DNA of 64,000 bases, from assembly GCF_004379255.2 (NCBI RefSeq), contig NC_056039.1, forward strand, positions 32,625,883-32,689,882. The letters are read 5' to 3'. The notes beneath the pieces were generated by a model. That model searched no databases. It saw only the letters and a program-made list of their open reading frames with translations, and was not told where the DNA came from. Positions within the stretch are counted from its first letter, which is position 1, and each line of letters begins with the position of its first letter. Origin of the DNA: Salvia splendens (lineage: Eukaryota; Streptophyta; Magnoliopsida; Lamiales; Lamiaceae). A program made the position numbers and the translations under genes. Positions 11,933 to 22,767 of this stretch are shown one piece after another.

Positions 11933-12466
11933 CTTAAAGATCGAACTAGAGACTAAATTTGGGCCATCCATTTTTCTTAATCTTGTGGTTAGGATTAATT
12001 TACAATTAATTTAATATTTTATTCAATAAAAACATTTTTTTAAAATTTTTTAGTTTTTTTTTTAATTTTAATTTTTTTTACTCAATAAAAACTCGCTGGA
12101 GTAAGTAATGAACTATATTCACTAAATAATGAACTATATTAAATAAATAATGAACTAAATGAACATATGATATGAAGTATTTTTTAAAAAAAAATAAAAA
12201 ATTTTTATTCAATAAAAACTTGTTGGAGTAAGTAATGAATTATATTCACCAAATATTCATTTAGTTCATTATTTAGTAAATATAGTTCATTATTTACTCT
12301 AGCAAGTTTTTATTGAATAAAAAAATAAAAATAAAAAATAATTTTTTTTTAAAAAATTAAAAAACGATTTTATCTAATAAAATATTAAATTAATTGTAAA
12401 TGAATCATAACCACAAGATTAAGAAAAATGAATGGCCCAAATTTGATCTCTAGTTCGGTCTTTAAG
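11933..12466. mobile_element. Foldback MITE with long inverted repeats
   Basis: About 534 bp that is almost a complete hairpin. The left arm begins CTTAAAGATCGAACTAGAGA, and the reverse complement of the right end begins CTTAAAGACCGAACTAGAGA. Arms of 100 bp or more pair (for example ATCTTGTGGTTAGGATTAAT against ATCTTGTGGTTATGATTCAT). The centre (about 12100-12310) contains further mutually complementary segments around repeated AATGAACTA motifs. No coding capacity. I could not define a clear target duplication. Confidence 0.75.
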
Positions 12467-13518
12467 AGTGAATTAGTGAATAATGATACTCTGACAATTA
12501 ATTAAATTAATTAAGTAGGAAATCAAGTTGTGAGTTCGCACACACCTGTGATTCAAGAAACCAACTAATTAAGCACACCCCCCTTAATTCCCTTGTCTAT
12601 CAGTCGAAAAAGTAATTAAAAGAAGAGGTAGAGAGTAATTATAGGTCGGTAACTCCCAATTTAGCCGAACCCTTGCAAAAAAAAAAACGATATATGAAAT
12701 AACAAAATTATAAAGCACTCCTATATATATATATACACAATTGAACTTCAACAATGATCTATCACAGAATTGAATGGAATTCAAGTTACCGACTAAATTA
12801 CTCAAGAACGATGAATAAAAACAATTTGGTGAGAGACCTCTAAATTCATCTAAATTCGTCAACGTGGAATTATTCATCTGCTATGCAAACTTTTAGATAC
12901 TCCCCTGCCCGGTGCATAGACCGCGATATTAATGTTGTTGCATGCGATACAACAAAATCGGAGGAAGCTAAGGGACTGAAAAGTATATTACCGATGGGAA
13001 GGGCCGAATCGGTCGGATGCTAGGGGAAAGGAGTGAGGGAGAGAGCTTCAACCGGCTCCGAATCCAGGATTTTTTGTTTTGGGGGTGCGTAAATTATCAC
13101 CACAATATAGAACTTCAAAATCCGAACGATCTATTTTCTTCTCTTTATTTTGATTTTGAACAAAATCTTTATTTTTAATTTTTTGCTTAAGAAAGTTCAT
13201 CATATATAAAAAATGGATTAATGAAAATTTTATTTTAAATTTTGCAGAATGTATTTTTAATTAAAAATCATATTTTGACTTATTTTAGGCAAAAACTTCA
13301 ATTACTTAAAAAAAGGACATAATGCATCCTTACTATTTTCTATATAATTTATTTCTCATATTTTACGTCAAATATATTTTTCGTATTTTATGTATGATCA
13401 TAAACGAGCATTGAGGAAAAGTTTGGTTTTAAAATATATATTCTTCAACAAAAAGTAAAAATTAAAGAAAACAAAGCTATAAGAGAGCTACAAATGAGTG
13501 TAAGAAAGAAAAATTGTA
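12467..13518. other. Intergenic, no gene recognised
   Basis: AT-rich sequence with short T and A runs. A GGATTTTTTGTTTTGGGGG stretch at about 13068-13086 resembles the subterminal part of plant hAT MITEs, but no matching second end was found. Confidence 0.4.
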
Positions 13519-13697
13519 CTCCCTCCGTCCCGCACTACTCGCACTTATTTCCTTTTTGGGCGTCCCAAGTTACTTGCACTCTTTCCATTTTTAGTAAAAA
13601 ATTTCACCTACAGCCGTCATTTTTGACTTTCCAATACACTCATTCCTTAATCTCCGAGTCGAAAAGGAAATGAGCGAGTAGCCCGGGACGGAGGAAG
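13519..13697. mobile_element. Stowaway (Tc1/mariner) MITE
   Basis: The left end CTCCCTCCGTCCCGC and right end GGGACGGAGGAAG are inverted repeats flanked by TA (13517-13518 and 13698-13699). At 179 bp with no coding sequence it is a typical plant Stowaway. Confidence 0.9.
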
Positions 13698-14541
13698 TAC
13701 TATAATAGAAGTGTGCAGAAAACAAAAAATCAAGTGATTAAAATATGAAAATTGAAAGAAAGTTGATTTAAATCTAAATAGTATTAAACAAAGAGTAATA
13801 ACTAAAACATAAAGTCAAAGAGTAATAATTAAAACATAGAGTCATGTAAGACTGTAAGAGAGTAAGAACGAAAGATGACTAATAAAACAACTGGCATGCA
13901 AAAATGTGGGCTATTGGAATCAAATCCATGCATTCAGCCATAATACTGGAGCCTCCAACCCTCCAACCGTTGTATCATTTTGATTACATATATTTATTTA
14001 AGATTTCAATATACTAGTTATAAAATTTTGGGGTACATTGTTCCTTACCGGATACGCAGTTGATGCTAAGTACGCAATCAATAAATTCCTTTGGATTTAA
14101 CCTCAGGATTGATAACATTTCCCTTAAAATTAATTCAAATACATTAGTTTTTCGGGATTCATATCGCAGAATGTGACATTATGATACATCGTTTGCTTAT
14201 TTTAAGGTTATTGAAATAAAAAAAGACATTTAAGTGAGTGTCATAGAAAAAATATTTAATTAATAATGAAAATTAAATCCTACTAATTTAAATCTATAAA
14301 TATAATAATCTAAATCATAATTAGTTGTTGACATTGAAATTTATGTCTCCGTATGTTTGCGATGTGTGATAAATTAGCTAAAAGCAAAAAAGTGAGCATA
14401 GGGAATTAATGTGTCAGCATAAGAATTCATGTCTATGTTATGTATATACGCATTACGCCTAAGGAAATGCAAGCAGTTAACTTTACAAACTAAAAATGAA
14501 GAAATAAAACACTTACTAATTACTACTATGGGAAGTGTTAT

Positions 14542-15139
14542 ATTGCTAACTCAATACTTAATGGTTAACTACTACTAAATAATAGCCATTAGATATTTAA
14601 ATTAAGAGCCTAGATCATCAATCCCGAAATGTCAATACGATCAATAAAAAACGTTAATAAAGGTATTAAGGTCAATTTATTTGTAATTAACTTTTGAAAA
14701 ATATCTCATAACTTTAAAATGCATATAACTTTCTCGATTTAAATTATTTTTTCGCACAACATACATCAAATTAAAGATAATTTCATAAGGATTCTAACGA
14801 GATCTCACTCGCATATGTTCCGACGTCAAAATTTAAAAAAAAATCGAATTTTTTCGTACAACACAAATGTCAATATAATATATAAAATATGTCAATATAA
14901 GCAATGTGTTAACATTCTCAAAGCATGGTTGACATTCTCAAAGCATTGTGTTGATATGTTCGAAACACTATATTGACATTTTCATCCCAAAACCTAATTT
15001 GATAGTTTTTTTTTTATTTTTTTCGATTTAATTAATAAAAATAAAAATTACACGTGGCAAATTGTAGACCACAAGTTTTCTAAAATAATGTGATCTTAAA
15101 TTAGTTGTAGTTAGCAATTAAATGATGAGTTATCAATTG
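14542..15139. mobile_element. MITE-like element with about 35-bp inverted ends
   Basis: The left end TTGCTAACTCAATACTTAAT and the reverse complement of the right end TTGATAACTCATCATTTAAT match for about 35 bp, followed on both sides by AACTAC. The interior has short repeats of the type TTGACATTCTCAAAGCAT and no ORF. A target duplication is not obvious, so boundaries and superfamily are uncertain. Confidence 0.55.
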
Positions 15140-15621
15140 ATCACTCCCGTTACTACTATATTATAGATTGGTAATTAATCATATATATAAAGACTTTGAA
15201 ATTTTTTTAATGCTTTCACATTAGCTTTATAGTACATTTTAGGATTGTAATGTCATCTAGCAATCCAGAAATTAATGGTTATACTTATACACTAAGAGTG
15301 CTGAAATAGGGAAAATGAGAGATGCTGAAAATGGGGAAAATGAGAGTTCTGAAAATGGGGAATATGAGAGTGGTTCAAAATGGAAAGTGTCGTGCTCATA
15401 CTCATGTAATGTTCACACGCTATAAATTTTATTTCTACTATAAATAATTGAATATATGTAATATCCCCATATTAATCATGCCATTCACAAGTTGATTATT
15501 TGTAGTCATTTTAAAATTAGAAGTCATGTATCAAGAAATTATACTTATATGAAATCAATACTCCAATGCATGAGTATGTAAATTGAGGTAGCTATATATT
15601 CTAAGTGTTAGTTAATGGGAT
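15140..15621. other. Intergenic, short direct repeats only
   Basis: Contains a local tandem motif (GAAAATGGGGAAAATGAGAG, about 15310-15385). No gene seen. Confidence 0.4.
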
Positions 15622-16176
15622 CTAAGTGTGATTGGGTACAATTTGATTTGGAAGGCTTGGTTTGTAGAGTGCAGCAATAAGTGCAAAAGTAAACGGACAA
15701 GTTAAACGACAGCGTATCTGAGACGGTGACGCCAGCCGCCACCCCATAAATTGGGCGTCGACAACAGCCACCGCCCTATCTGAGTAACCGGGTCTACTTC
15801 CATTTCTTGAGCCTCTGTCCCCACGAGCAACTGCCCCGGCAAGAATGTTGCCCTCGATATACTCTTCCCAGTCGGAATCGGAGTCTGAATCCGATGTAGA
15901 CTGCAACGCCTCCTCACAACTGCTGTACGAAACTTGATGTCCCGCCGGAAAAAACCTTGAATCTGACGTCGATTGTGCCGACTCAGTCTCGTAACTTAAC
16001 TCCGCGAATTTGACTGATAAAATATCAATATCATCATAAATATGTAGATAAGACAACTTAGATGCCAATTCTTCCAAGGTGCTCAAGAAATTAGATTGTG
16101 CAATGGCAAGCCTCCGAAATGCGTTATCACCGAAAGCAGAATTGAAATTTCCGAATGCCCGATCCAAGTGCTCCAT
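15622..16176 (-). CDS. Unknown small protein (about 184 aa)
   Basis: The open frame runs from 16269, but the ATG at 16176 (MEHLDRAFGNFNSAFGDNAF) is the more natural start: the 31 codons upstream translate a GATGA-type simple repeat, and a TATA-like TTTATAAATAAG lies near 16270-16281 on the minus strand. The protein has an amphipathic helical N-terminal half (FRRLAIAQSNFLSTLEELAS), an acidic Ser/Asp stretch (QSTSDSDSDSDWEEY) and a basic Gly/Arg segment. No recognised domain, signal peptide or membrane span. It could be a real orphan gene or a transposon-derived ORF; there is no independent support. Confidence 0.35.
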   Translation of the reverse strand: MEHLDRAFGNFNSAFGDNAFRRLAIAQSNFLSTLEELASKLSYLHIYDDIDILSVKFAELSYETESAQSTSDSRFFPAGHQVSYSSCEEALQSTSDSDSDSDWEEYIEGNILAGAVARGDRGSRNGSRPGYSDRAVAVVDAQFMGWRLASPSQIRCRLTCPFTFALIAALYKPSLPNQIVPNHT

Positions 16177-16699
16177 GCTAAGAATTCTTGATGGAATGAG
16201 AGTGAGAGTGATGGGATGAGATGAAAGTGATGCGATGAGATGAGATGAGAGCGGGAAAAGTTTCGGCAACTTATTTATAAAAACTAAACTTCATTATATA
16301 ACAATTCTTTACATTTTATTCTATTTTTATCTGGATTACTTTCTCATGTTTTGGTATTCCACTTGTTTTTTTACTCCATCCAACTGAAATTACACTTTGT
16401 TTTTTTTTTCTCTTTTTTTTAATCGTTTTCCGTAGTAGTACAACTATTAGTAGTTTATTTTTTATTTCAGTTTTATTCTTATTGAATTTGAATATTTCGT
16501 ATCCAAGTTTTCTTTTTAAAATATAAGGTAGTGTGCATTTTTTTTATTGTTCTGTTTTGTACTATTGATTATTGTACTCATTTTAAAATAATTTGTTGTA
16601 CTCATTTGTGCAGATTCTAATCGATGCAGGCGGCCCAACAAGAAGCCCATTTAGGTACCTTCGCTTAAAATTAGCTCTCTCTATTTTTCCGATTATACT

Positions 16700-17356
16700 C
16701 TCCACCTTCTCTTTCCCTCACACGCACTACACACAGCGTACGGAACAAAGGCTTTCTCCCACCATCAATGCAACGCCATCTCTGCTATACATAATTCCAA
16801 TTCGAGATTTTATTGCCTTCCGTTTCCCTGTAAGTTTGCTCTCCTTTTTTATTCCTGATTTTGTGGCAGATTTGGGTGTTTTCATGTGTAATTGTGTTTC
16901 TTACCCGAATTCCAAATTCTGTTTTTTCGTTTGGTTTATTGACAGAATATAATGTGATTGATTGGTAACGGGTCGGTTTTAGGGTTTATTTTATTTTAGT
17001 TCCCCGATTTGACCCATCTCGTTATAGCATAAACGGGTCGGATTGTTCTCGTGTTTAATTTCGGGTTATACAATTGGCCATGTTACTATACATCGCAGCA
17101 TGTTTTGCCTCCAAAATCTTAATTTGAGCTGATTGTGTATAGTTTCTCAGATTTTGAAAGTGTTCATTTTTCGTTATAGAATTTGGAATTTGTTTGCTTC
17201 TATCTGCTATATGCGATGATTGTTTTCAAAATGGATCTTTTCTTTACTAGATTGATTATTAACTTGCTTTGTTTTATTTTTATCTGCCAATTTTTGAAGA
17301 AAGAAGTGATTTTTTTTTCCCAATGTATGACTTCATGCATTGCCTTTGTTGAGTAG
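16700..17356 (+). other. 5' UTR exon and intron of the hAT-derived gene
   Basis: A pyrimidine-rich leader (about 16670-16829) ends with a good donor (CCT|GTAAGTTT, intron from 16830) and resumes after TTGAGTAG|GTCAAG (acceptor at 17356), 16 nt before the ATG at 17373. This makes 17373, not the upstream frame-open ATG at 17340 inside the intron, the start codon. Confidence 0.6.
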
Positions 17357-17372
17357 GTCAAGTTGTGAACTG

Positions 17373-19352
17373 ATGGAGATCACAGAGGAAGCAGTGATTG
17401 TCAATTCCAGTAGGTTGAAATCTGTTGTATGGAACGACTTCGACAGAGTTAAAAGAGGTGAAACTTTTGCGGCTATCTGTCGGCACTGTAAGAGAATACT
17501 CAGCGGGTCGAGTACCAGTGGGACATCTCATTTGAGGAATCATCTGATCAGGTGTCGCAGACGTTCAAACCATGATATAAGTCAATTGTTGACGAGGGGG
17601 AAGAGGAAGCAAACCACCCTAGCCATAACCAGCTATAGTTATAATCAATCCGCGATGAAGAATGAGATGGTAACCGTTGCAAGCACAAGTTTTGAGCAAG
17701 GGGTGAAAGTCAGAAATATGGGCCCGGGAAGCTTAAATTTTGATCAAAGGCGGAGTCAGCTAGATCTTGCACGTATGATTATAATGCATGGATATCCCTT
17801 GGGTATGGTTGAGGATGTTGGCTTCAAGACATTTCTTCAAAACCTGCAACCCTTGTTTGATTTCGTGACAGTTAATGGAATTGAGGCTGACTGCATAGAG
17901 ATCTATAAAAGGGAGAAGCAAAGAGTGTACGAGGAGTTGGATAAATTACCTGGGAAGGTCAGCCTGAGTGCTGAAAGATGGGCTACTAATGGAGGCTCAG
18001 AGTATCTATGCTTGATAGCACATTACATTGATGATTCTTGGGAACTAAAGAAGAAAATTATGAACTTTTTGTCTGTTGATCCTTCTCAAGCAGAAGACAT
18101 GCTCTCAGAATTGATCATGGCAAGTCTTAGGAATTGGGATATCGACCGAAAGTGCTTCTCATTGACTATTGATAATCGTCTCACATACGACAAAATTGTG
18201 TGTAGAATCAGGGACCAACTCTGTCAGCACAGGTTCCTCATGTGTGAAGGACAATTATTTGATGTAAGATGTGCAGCAAGTACCGTGAAGTTATTGGTCC
18301 AAGATGTCCTGGAAACTTCACGTGAGATAACCAACAAAGTTCGTGAAGCTATACAGTACATTAAAGGTTCTCGTGCAACACAAGAAAAATTCGGTGAGAT
18401 AGTACAGTTAGTTGGCATCAATGGGCAGAAATGGCTGTCTACTGATAATCCATTTCAGTGGAACTCGACGTATGTGATGCTTGAGGCCGCTTTAGAGTAC
18501 AAAGAAGCCTTCCCTCAGTTGCAAGAACATGACCCTGACTTTTCTATGTGTCCTTCTGGCATAGATTGGGACAGAATGAGGGGTATTACGAGCATCTTGA
18601 AGTTCTTTCATGAAGTCTCTAATGTCTTTGTTGGTCGCAAACATATCACTGCAAATTCTTATTTTGCTGAGATTTGTGACATTCATTTACAGTTGATAGA
18701 ATGGTGCCAGAAGTCAGATGATTTTATCAGCTCTTTGGCATTGAAGTTGAAATCGAAATTTGATGAGTATTGGAAGAAATGCAGCTTGATTATGGCTATT
18801 GCAGCCATCTTGGATCCACGATTCAAGATGAAACTGGTGGAGTACTATTATCCCCAAATCTATGGTGATAGTGCTCCTGAATGTATAGACATTGTTTCAA
18901 ATTGCATGAAAGCTCTTTACAGTGGCCATGCTATCTATTCACCTTTAGCTGCTCACGGTCAAAATTCATCTTCTGAAAGTAATGGTGGTGTTGTTAAGGA
19001 CAGACTTAGTGGGTTCGACAGATATCTCCATGAAACCTCAGTTAGCCAAAACACAAAATCAGACTTAGACAAGTATCTAGAGGAACCACTTTTCCCTCGT
19101 AGTGCTGATTTTAGTATATTAAACTGGTGGAAAGTTCATGAGCCAAGATATCCTGTGCTTTCTATGATGGCCCGCAACATATTGGGGATTCCAATATCAA
19201 AAGTTGCACTGGAATCCCTATTCGATACTGGAGATAGAGCCCTCGACCATTCTTGGGGTGCTGAGAAGTCTGATACTCTGCAAGCTTTGATGTGTTCTCA
19301 AGATTGGATGCGCAACGAAGTGGAAGGTAGATGCCTTCTACCATATTTTTGA
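17373..19352 (+). CDS. hAT-derived BED zinc-finger protein (DAYSLEEPER/RICESLEEPER type), probably domesticated
   Basis: A 659-aa uninterrupted exon. The N-terminus has a BED finger: VVWNDFDRV, then CRHC and, about 20 residues later, HLRNHLIRC. The middle is the RNase H-like hAT core (LDLARMIIMHGYPL, SLSAERWATNGG, WNSTYVMLEAAL). A DUF4413-like region contains FDEYWKKC and ILDPRFKM. The C-terminal dimerisation domain reads NWWKVHEPRYPVLSMMARNILGIP. After this the usual ASE-x-x-FS box is altered to ALESLFDT and the following residues diverge. Plant SLEEPER genes are immobile transposase-derived nuclear proteins needed for growth. No terminal inverted repeats flank the gene and it has a 5' UTR intron, as expected for a host gene. 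Its close Arabidopsis relative may be the At1g18560 type, from memory only. Confidence 0.85.
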   Translation: MEITEEAVIVNSSRLKSVVWNDFDRVKRGETFAAICRHCKRILSGSSTSGTSHLRNHLIRCRRRSNHDISQLLTRGKRKQTTLAITSYSYNQSAMKNEMVTVASTSFEQGVKVRNMGPGSLNFDQRRSQLDLARMIIMHGYPLGMVEDVGFKTFLQNLQPLFDFVTVNGIEADCIEIYKREKQRVYEELDKLPGKVSLSAERWATNGGSEYLCLIAHYIDDSWELKKKIMNFLSVDPSQAEDMLSELIMASLRNWDIDRKCFSLTIDNRLTYDKIVCRIRDQLCQHRFLMCEGQLFDVRCAASTVKLLVQDVLETSREITNKVREAIQYIKGSRATQEKFGEIVQLVGINGQKWLSTDNPFQWNSTYVMLEAALEYKEAFPQLQEHDPDFSMCPSGIDWDRMRGITSILKFFHEVSNVFVGRKHITANSYFAEICDIHLQLIEWCQKSDDFISSLALKLKSKFDEYWKKCSLIMAIAAILDPRFKMKLVEYYYPQIYGDSAPECIDIVSNCMKALYSGHAIYSPLAAHGQNSSSESNGGVVKDRLSGFDRYLHETSVSQNTKSDLDKYLEEPLFPRSADFSILNWWKVHEPRYPVLSMMARNILGIPISKVALESLFDTGDRALDHSWGAEKSDTLQALMCSQDWMRNEVEGRCLLPYF

Positions 19353-20955
19353 TTTGTAATATTATGCACTTGCTGCTCACATACTCTGCATTTTGTGGCA
19401 ACAGATCCCAAACCTCCCGTCTTTGCCTTGCGCAGCGATGCAAATTAGCAAAATTCTGGTATGGTCTTTATACATGTTCCAGCTATGTATTAAAATGAAT
19501 TTGTTTTCAGTATTTTTATTCTTGTTATTTTGAAAATTGCACAGTGCAGATCTTCAACTAGTTTTCGGGCAATGGATGATAGTGACCTCTCATCCAGGTG
19601 TTAGATACAAAACTAGTCTTCTTGTCTATTTATTTTGGCCGCCTGTTTCAGTGGCGAGAAGAAAGGATATAGCGGTTTTCATGTATATAATGAGGGATTC
19701 TTTGTGTTTCAGCTATATTTAACTCATTTGAAGATGTATCTGATATGCAAGGTACTGCATACATACCGGATTTTTGTTGGAGTTCAATATGCAGGGCGAT
19801 ATAGCAAAAGTTCATATTTGTTCATATGCTTTAGCTTTGAATGCAATCTGTTAAGATAAGGTGGATGGCAATGGTTTCCAAACTTTGAATGCAATCTGTT
19901 AAGATAAGGTGGATGGCAATGGTTTCCAAACTTTTTACCATTTTTCCAATCATTTACCCCAATGTTGCTGGAAAATCTGAAGTTCTCACTGACAGATATC
20001 CCATTGTTCTTAACATAGAGGTTTATTTGTACATTCCTTTGTCAGTTTCTAAATGTGTATTTATCCTTTTTGTTTAGAGCAATGGCTGGATACTAGTTTA
20101 CTCGTTCTTACAGATTGTACTCTTCAACAATCAATTGTTCGAGCTTCGTGCTCCTTTGAGTCAATAATAAGCACTAGTTGTTGCATACTAGAAAATACAT
20201 GTTTTGATACCTGTCTCAAGCTAAACATGTTTAAACCTAACAAACACATTTGTAAAAGCCTCGCAGCTTCTTCGTGGAGATATGCATACAGTGCTTGATC
20301 ACCTACTACGACATCAGAGACAACGGAAAGGTAAGTGCATAGATGCTTAAGAATTATTGGAGGTGGGCATGGGCACCCAAAGAAGGTGCAATATTAGTGT
20401 GACCTTTCCACTCCATTGTTTTCTTGTCTGCTTTCGTTTCCACATGCCTTTCATTGCATCCTTATTTATGTTAATACAAGCGCTATGATTGTGCACAACT
20501 GGGACTCTTAACCTCTAAATACATACACTTTGGTTATGGAGATAGATGTTGCTCAAGCAAGGTGGAAAGTGGGGACTTTTTTTCTTTTGCATTAATTGAA
20601 ATTTGGTGGTTTTTCCATCTTTTGCTATGGGGAAAAATCTTTTTTGTGCTTAGCATAACTGTCTCTCCCTATTATGACATTTTTGTTAGTGCTTTCTTTG
20701 TAGAGTTATGATTGTGTATTAAGTATTTGACTTGACCATTTTTAAGATTCTAATTTTGCCAATCCTGGTTTTATGATTTATATCACCTGAGACCTGAAAA
20801 AAAGTGTGATTTGGTTCTTGGTTAAGACCCAAAAGATGTGAATGGAAGTGTTATTTAAGTAGGTTAGACCCATAAGAATATCCTAGAATTAGCCCTTAGT
20901 ATGATATTGGTTGCACAACCAATAAAGTTGAGAAAGAGAATGGGTTATTACTACT
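19353..20955 (+). other. 3' flank of hAT-derived gene with 48-bp tandem duplication
   Basis: The stretch probably includes the 3' UTR, and possibly 3' UTR introns (GCAACAG at about 19398-19404). A 48-bp unit beginning CTTTGAATGCAATCTGTTAA is perfectly duplicated in tandem (19835-19882 and 19883-19930). No further gene was recognised. Confidence 0.5.
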
Positions 20956-20958
20956 TTA

Positions 20959-22764
20959 GAGCATCCACAACCGTGCTCTTGCCAGCGGCACGGTTGTGGG
21001 CCCGGGCGGTACTATTCATGCCTGCTCTTTGGCAAGAGCACAACACCCACAACTGTGCTCTTCCGCAAGGACGAGCACAATTAATATAAAATTCAATTAC
21101 ACAAAAACATTTTCATAATACTAAAATTCATTAAAAAAACCACAATAAAAATAACAAATTACAAATAAAATAAAAAGACATAATTAAAATCCTAAAAATT
21201 AAAAATTACATAATTAAAATACTAAAAATTAAAAATTACATAATTAAACTCCTAAAAATTAAAAATTACATAATTATTGGCTAATATAACCCGAGGAAGA
21301 CTACGCATCCGGCGGCACCAACCCCAATTGTTTTTGGAGACCCAATATCATGGACTCGTGCGTTTGAAGTTGCGTGGGGGTCATAGTTGACCTATCAGCC
21401 ATATTGAGTTGGGCCAAAAGGGCCCACAACGAGTTGTTCGGGGGTGGAGGTGGAACATAGGGTGCGGGTTCGGGAGCAGGGGCAGATGGAGTCGCGGCGC
21501 GACGTCGTTCGGCCGCCGCCTTCTTCCTACCTTGCGGTCGGCGTCGGGAACCGCTTGGTTGGGCATCGGGGCTACCCAAGTTAGCTTCGGCGAGTTGGCT
21601 AGCCACTTCTTCGCCGGCGTCGGATAGGGATGCCGACCGTGAGCGTTTGGAGGAGCCGCTAGAGGAGGATGTTATGCCTCCCTTATACTTCGGGTGCGTC
21701 CGCGTCTCCTGCCAAACGTTAAGATATTTGAACGACTTACCGTTCATGGATTGGTAGGTGCTCAGCGAGGCGGTGATGATGTCGACCTCGCTTCGGCCGC
21801 TCCCGGCATTCCGGGACTCCTGGATGAAATAGCCGTTGAACTTGCCAATTTCTTCGTTGGCTCGGCCGATGCAGTTGCGCACCATACTCTCGTTGCGCTC
21901 GATCGTTCCCGGCGGCCGGTGTGCATTGTACCGGCTAGAGACGCGCCACCAAAAGTGATCGCCGGATTGGTTCGTTCCAACCACCGCATCTTCGGAGATT
22001 TCCAAGTACGCCTTGAACAATCTTTCCATCTCCGCCGGTGAGTACGGTGTGCGGACACCGGCGCGAGATGGAGGATTCGGCATTTGGGAAGGGGCGCGAG
22101 GCCTAGGCTCCGGTGTCCACCCGTAGCGCCCATCGGAGGCACCTTGATCGTCGATTGGGTATGGCCGGTAGCCACTCGGAACGCCCGAATCTTGGGTGAG
22201 AGGAGGGGCCGAATATTCCGTTTCCGGACTATGAAACGGTTGCGAACCGAACCATTCGGGGTTCCAACCGTGAGAGCCGCTTGGGTTGTCGTCGTTACCG
22301 GACATAGTGGTGTTGTAGGGTGTGAGAGGAAGATGAAAATGGATATGAGAGATTGATGATGAGAATTGTGTAGTGAAAGTGTGAATTTTTTGGAGTGAAA
22401 TTGGGGGTATTTATAGATGAAAGTGTGTATTTTTGGGGTAAAAAAAATAAAAAAAAAATTAAAAAGTGGGGAAAAACGGTTATAAACGGATATAATTTTT
22501 TGGGGAAGTGAAATTTTTTTTTTATTTTTTATCGATTTTTTTAATAAAAATCCGATTTTTAAAAAATAAAAAATAAAAAAATGTTTGAAACCAACGGCTA
22601 TGCCGTTGGCGAATGGGAGACCGCCACGTGTGCGTCCGCTGGCACGGACGTGCTCGATACATCGAGCAGCGCCGTGCCAGCGGCGCGGTTGCAGCGGTGG
22701 CGGTCCTTCGCCTTGCCGCTGGCACGGACGGCGGTGGCGCCAACCGCCACCGCTGCGGATGCTC
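20959..22764 (-). mobile_element. PIF/Harbinger family B element, Myb/SANT-like-only type, complete
   Basis: 1,806 bp flanked by TTA on both sides (20956-20958 and 22765-22767). The inverted ends are GAGCATCCACAACCG at the left and GAGCATCCGCAGCGG reading in from the right. Both ends are GC-rich and contain nested palindromes built on CCGCTGGCACGG and CCAACGGC. The interior is AT-rich. Between the minus-strand gene stop and the left end are three exact-looking 30-bp repeats (21181-21270). The last 340 bp closely match the 3' end of the transposase element ending at 46345. There is no transposase. Confidence 0.93.
21301..22305 (-). CDS. Harbinger-associated Myb/SANT-like DNA-binding protein (intact)
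   Basis: A 334-aa ORF. Residues 1-85 are Gly/Pro/Ser-rich. Residues about 86-200 form a Myb/SANT-trihelix-like domain (YSPAEMERLFKAYLEISED, VVGTNQSGDHFWWRVSSRYN, SMVRNCIGRANEEIGKF, KYLNVWQETRTHPKY). Then come a Ser-rich basic segment (SSSSGSSKRSRS), a likely nuclear localisation signal (RRRPQGRKKAAAERRR), a Pro-rich linker and a C-terminal helix (QTHESMILGLQKQLGLVPP). In Harbinger/Pong systems this partner binds subterminal DNA and brings in the transposase. No stop or frameshift is seen, so it could be functional, but it needs a transposase supplied in trans. A TATA-type sequence (minus strand CTATAAATACCCCC, 22406-22419) lies about 100 bp upstream. Confidence 0.88.
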   Translation of the reverse strand: MSGNDDNPSGSHGWNPEWFGSQPFHSPETEYSAPPLTQDSGVPSGYRPYPIDDQGASDGRYGWTPEPRPRAPSQMPNPPSRAGVRTPYSPAEMERLFKAYLEISEDAVVGTNQSGDHFWWRVSSRYNAHRPPGTIERNESMVRNCIGRANEEIGKFNGYFIQESRNAGSGRSEVDIITASLSTYQSMNGKSFKYLNVWQETRTHPKYKGGITSSSSGSSKRSRSASLSDAGEEVASQLAEANLGSPDAQPSGSRRRPQGRKKAAAERRRAATPSAPAPEPAPYVPPPPPNNSLWALLAQLNMADRSTMTPTQLQTHESMILGLQKQLGLVPPDA

Positions 22765-22767
22765 TTA

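Noticed and set aside
13060..13100. hAT-MITE end (AATCCAGGATTTTTTG)
   Set aside because: Resembles one terminus, but no partner terminus or target duplication could be found.
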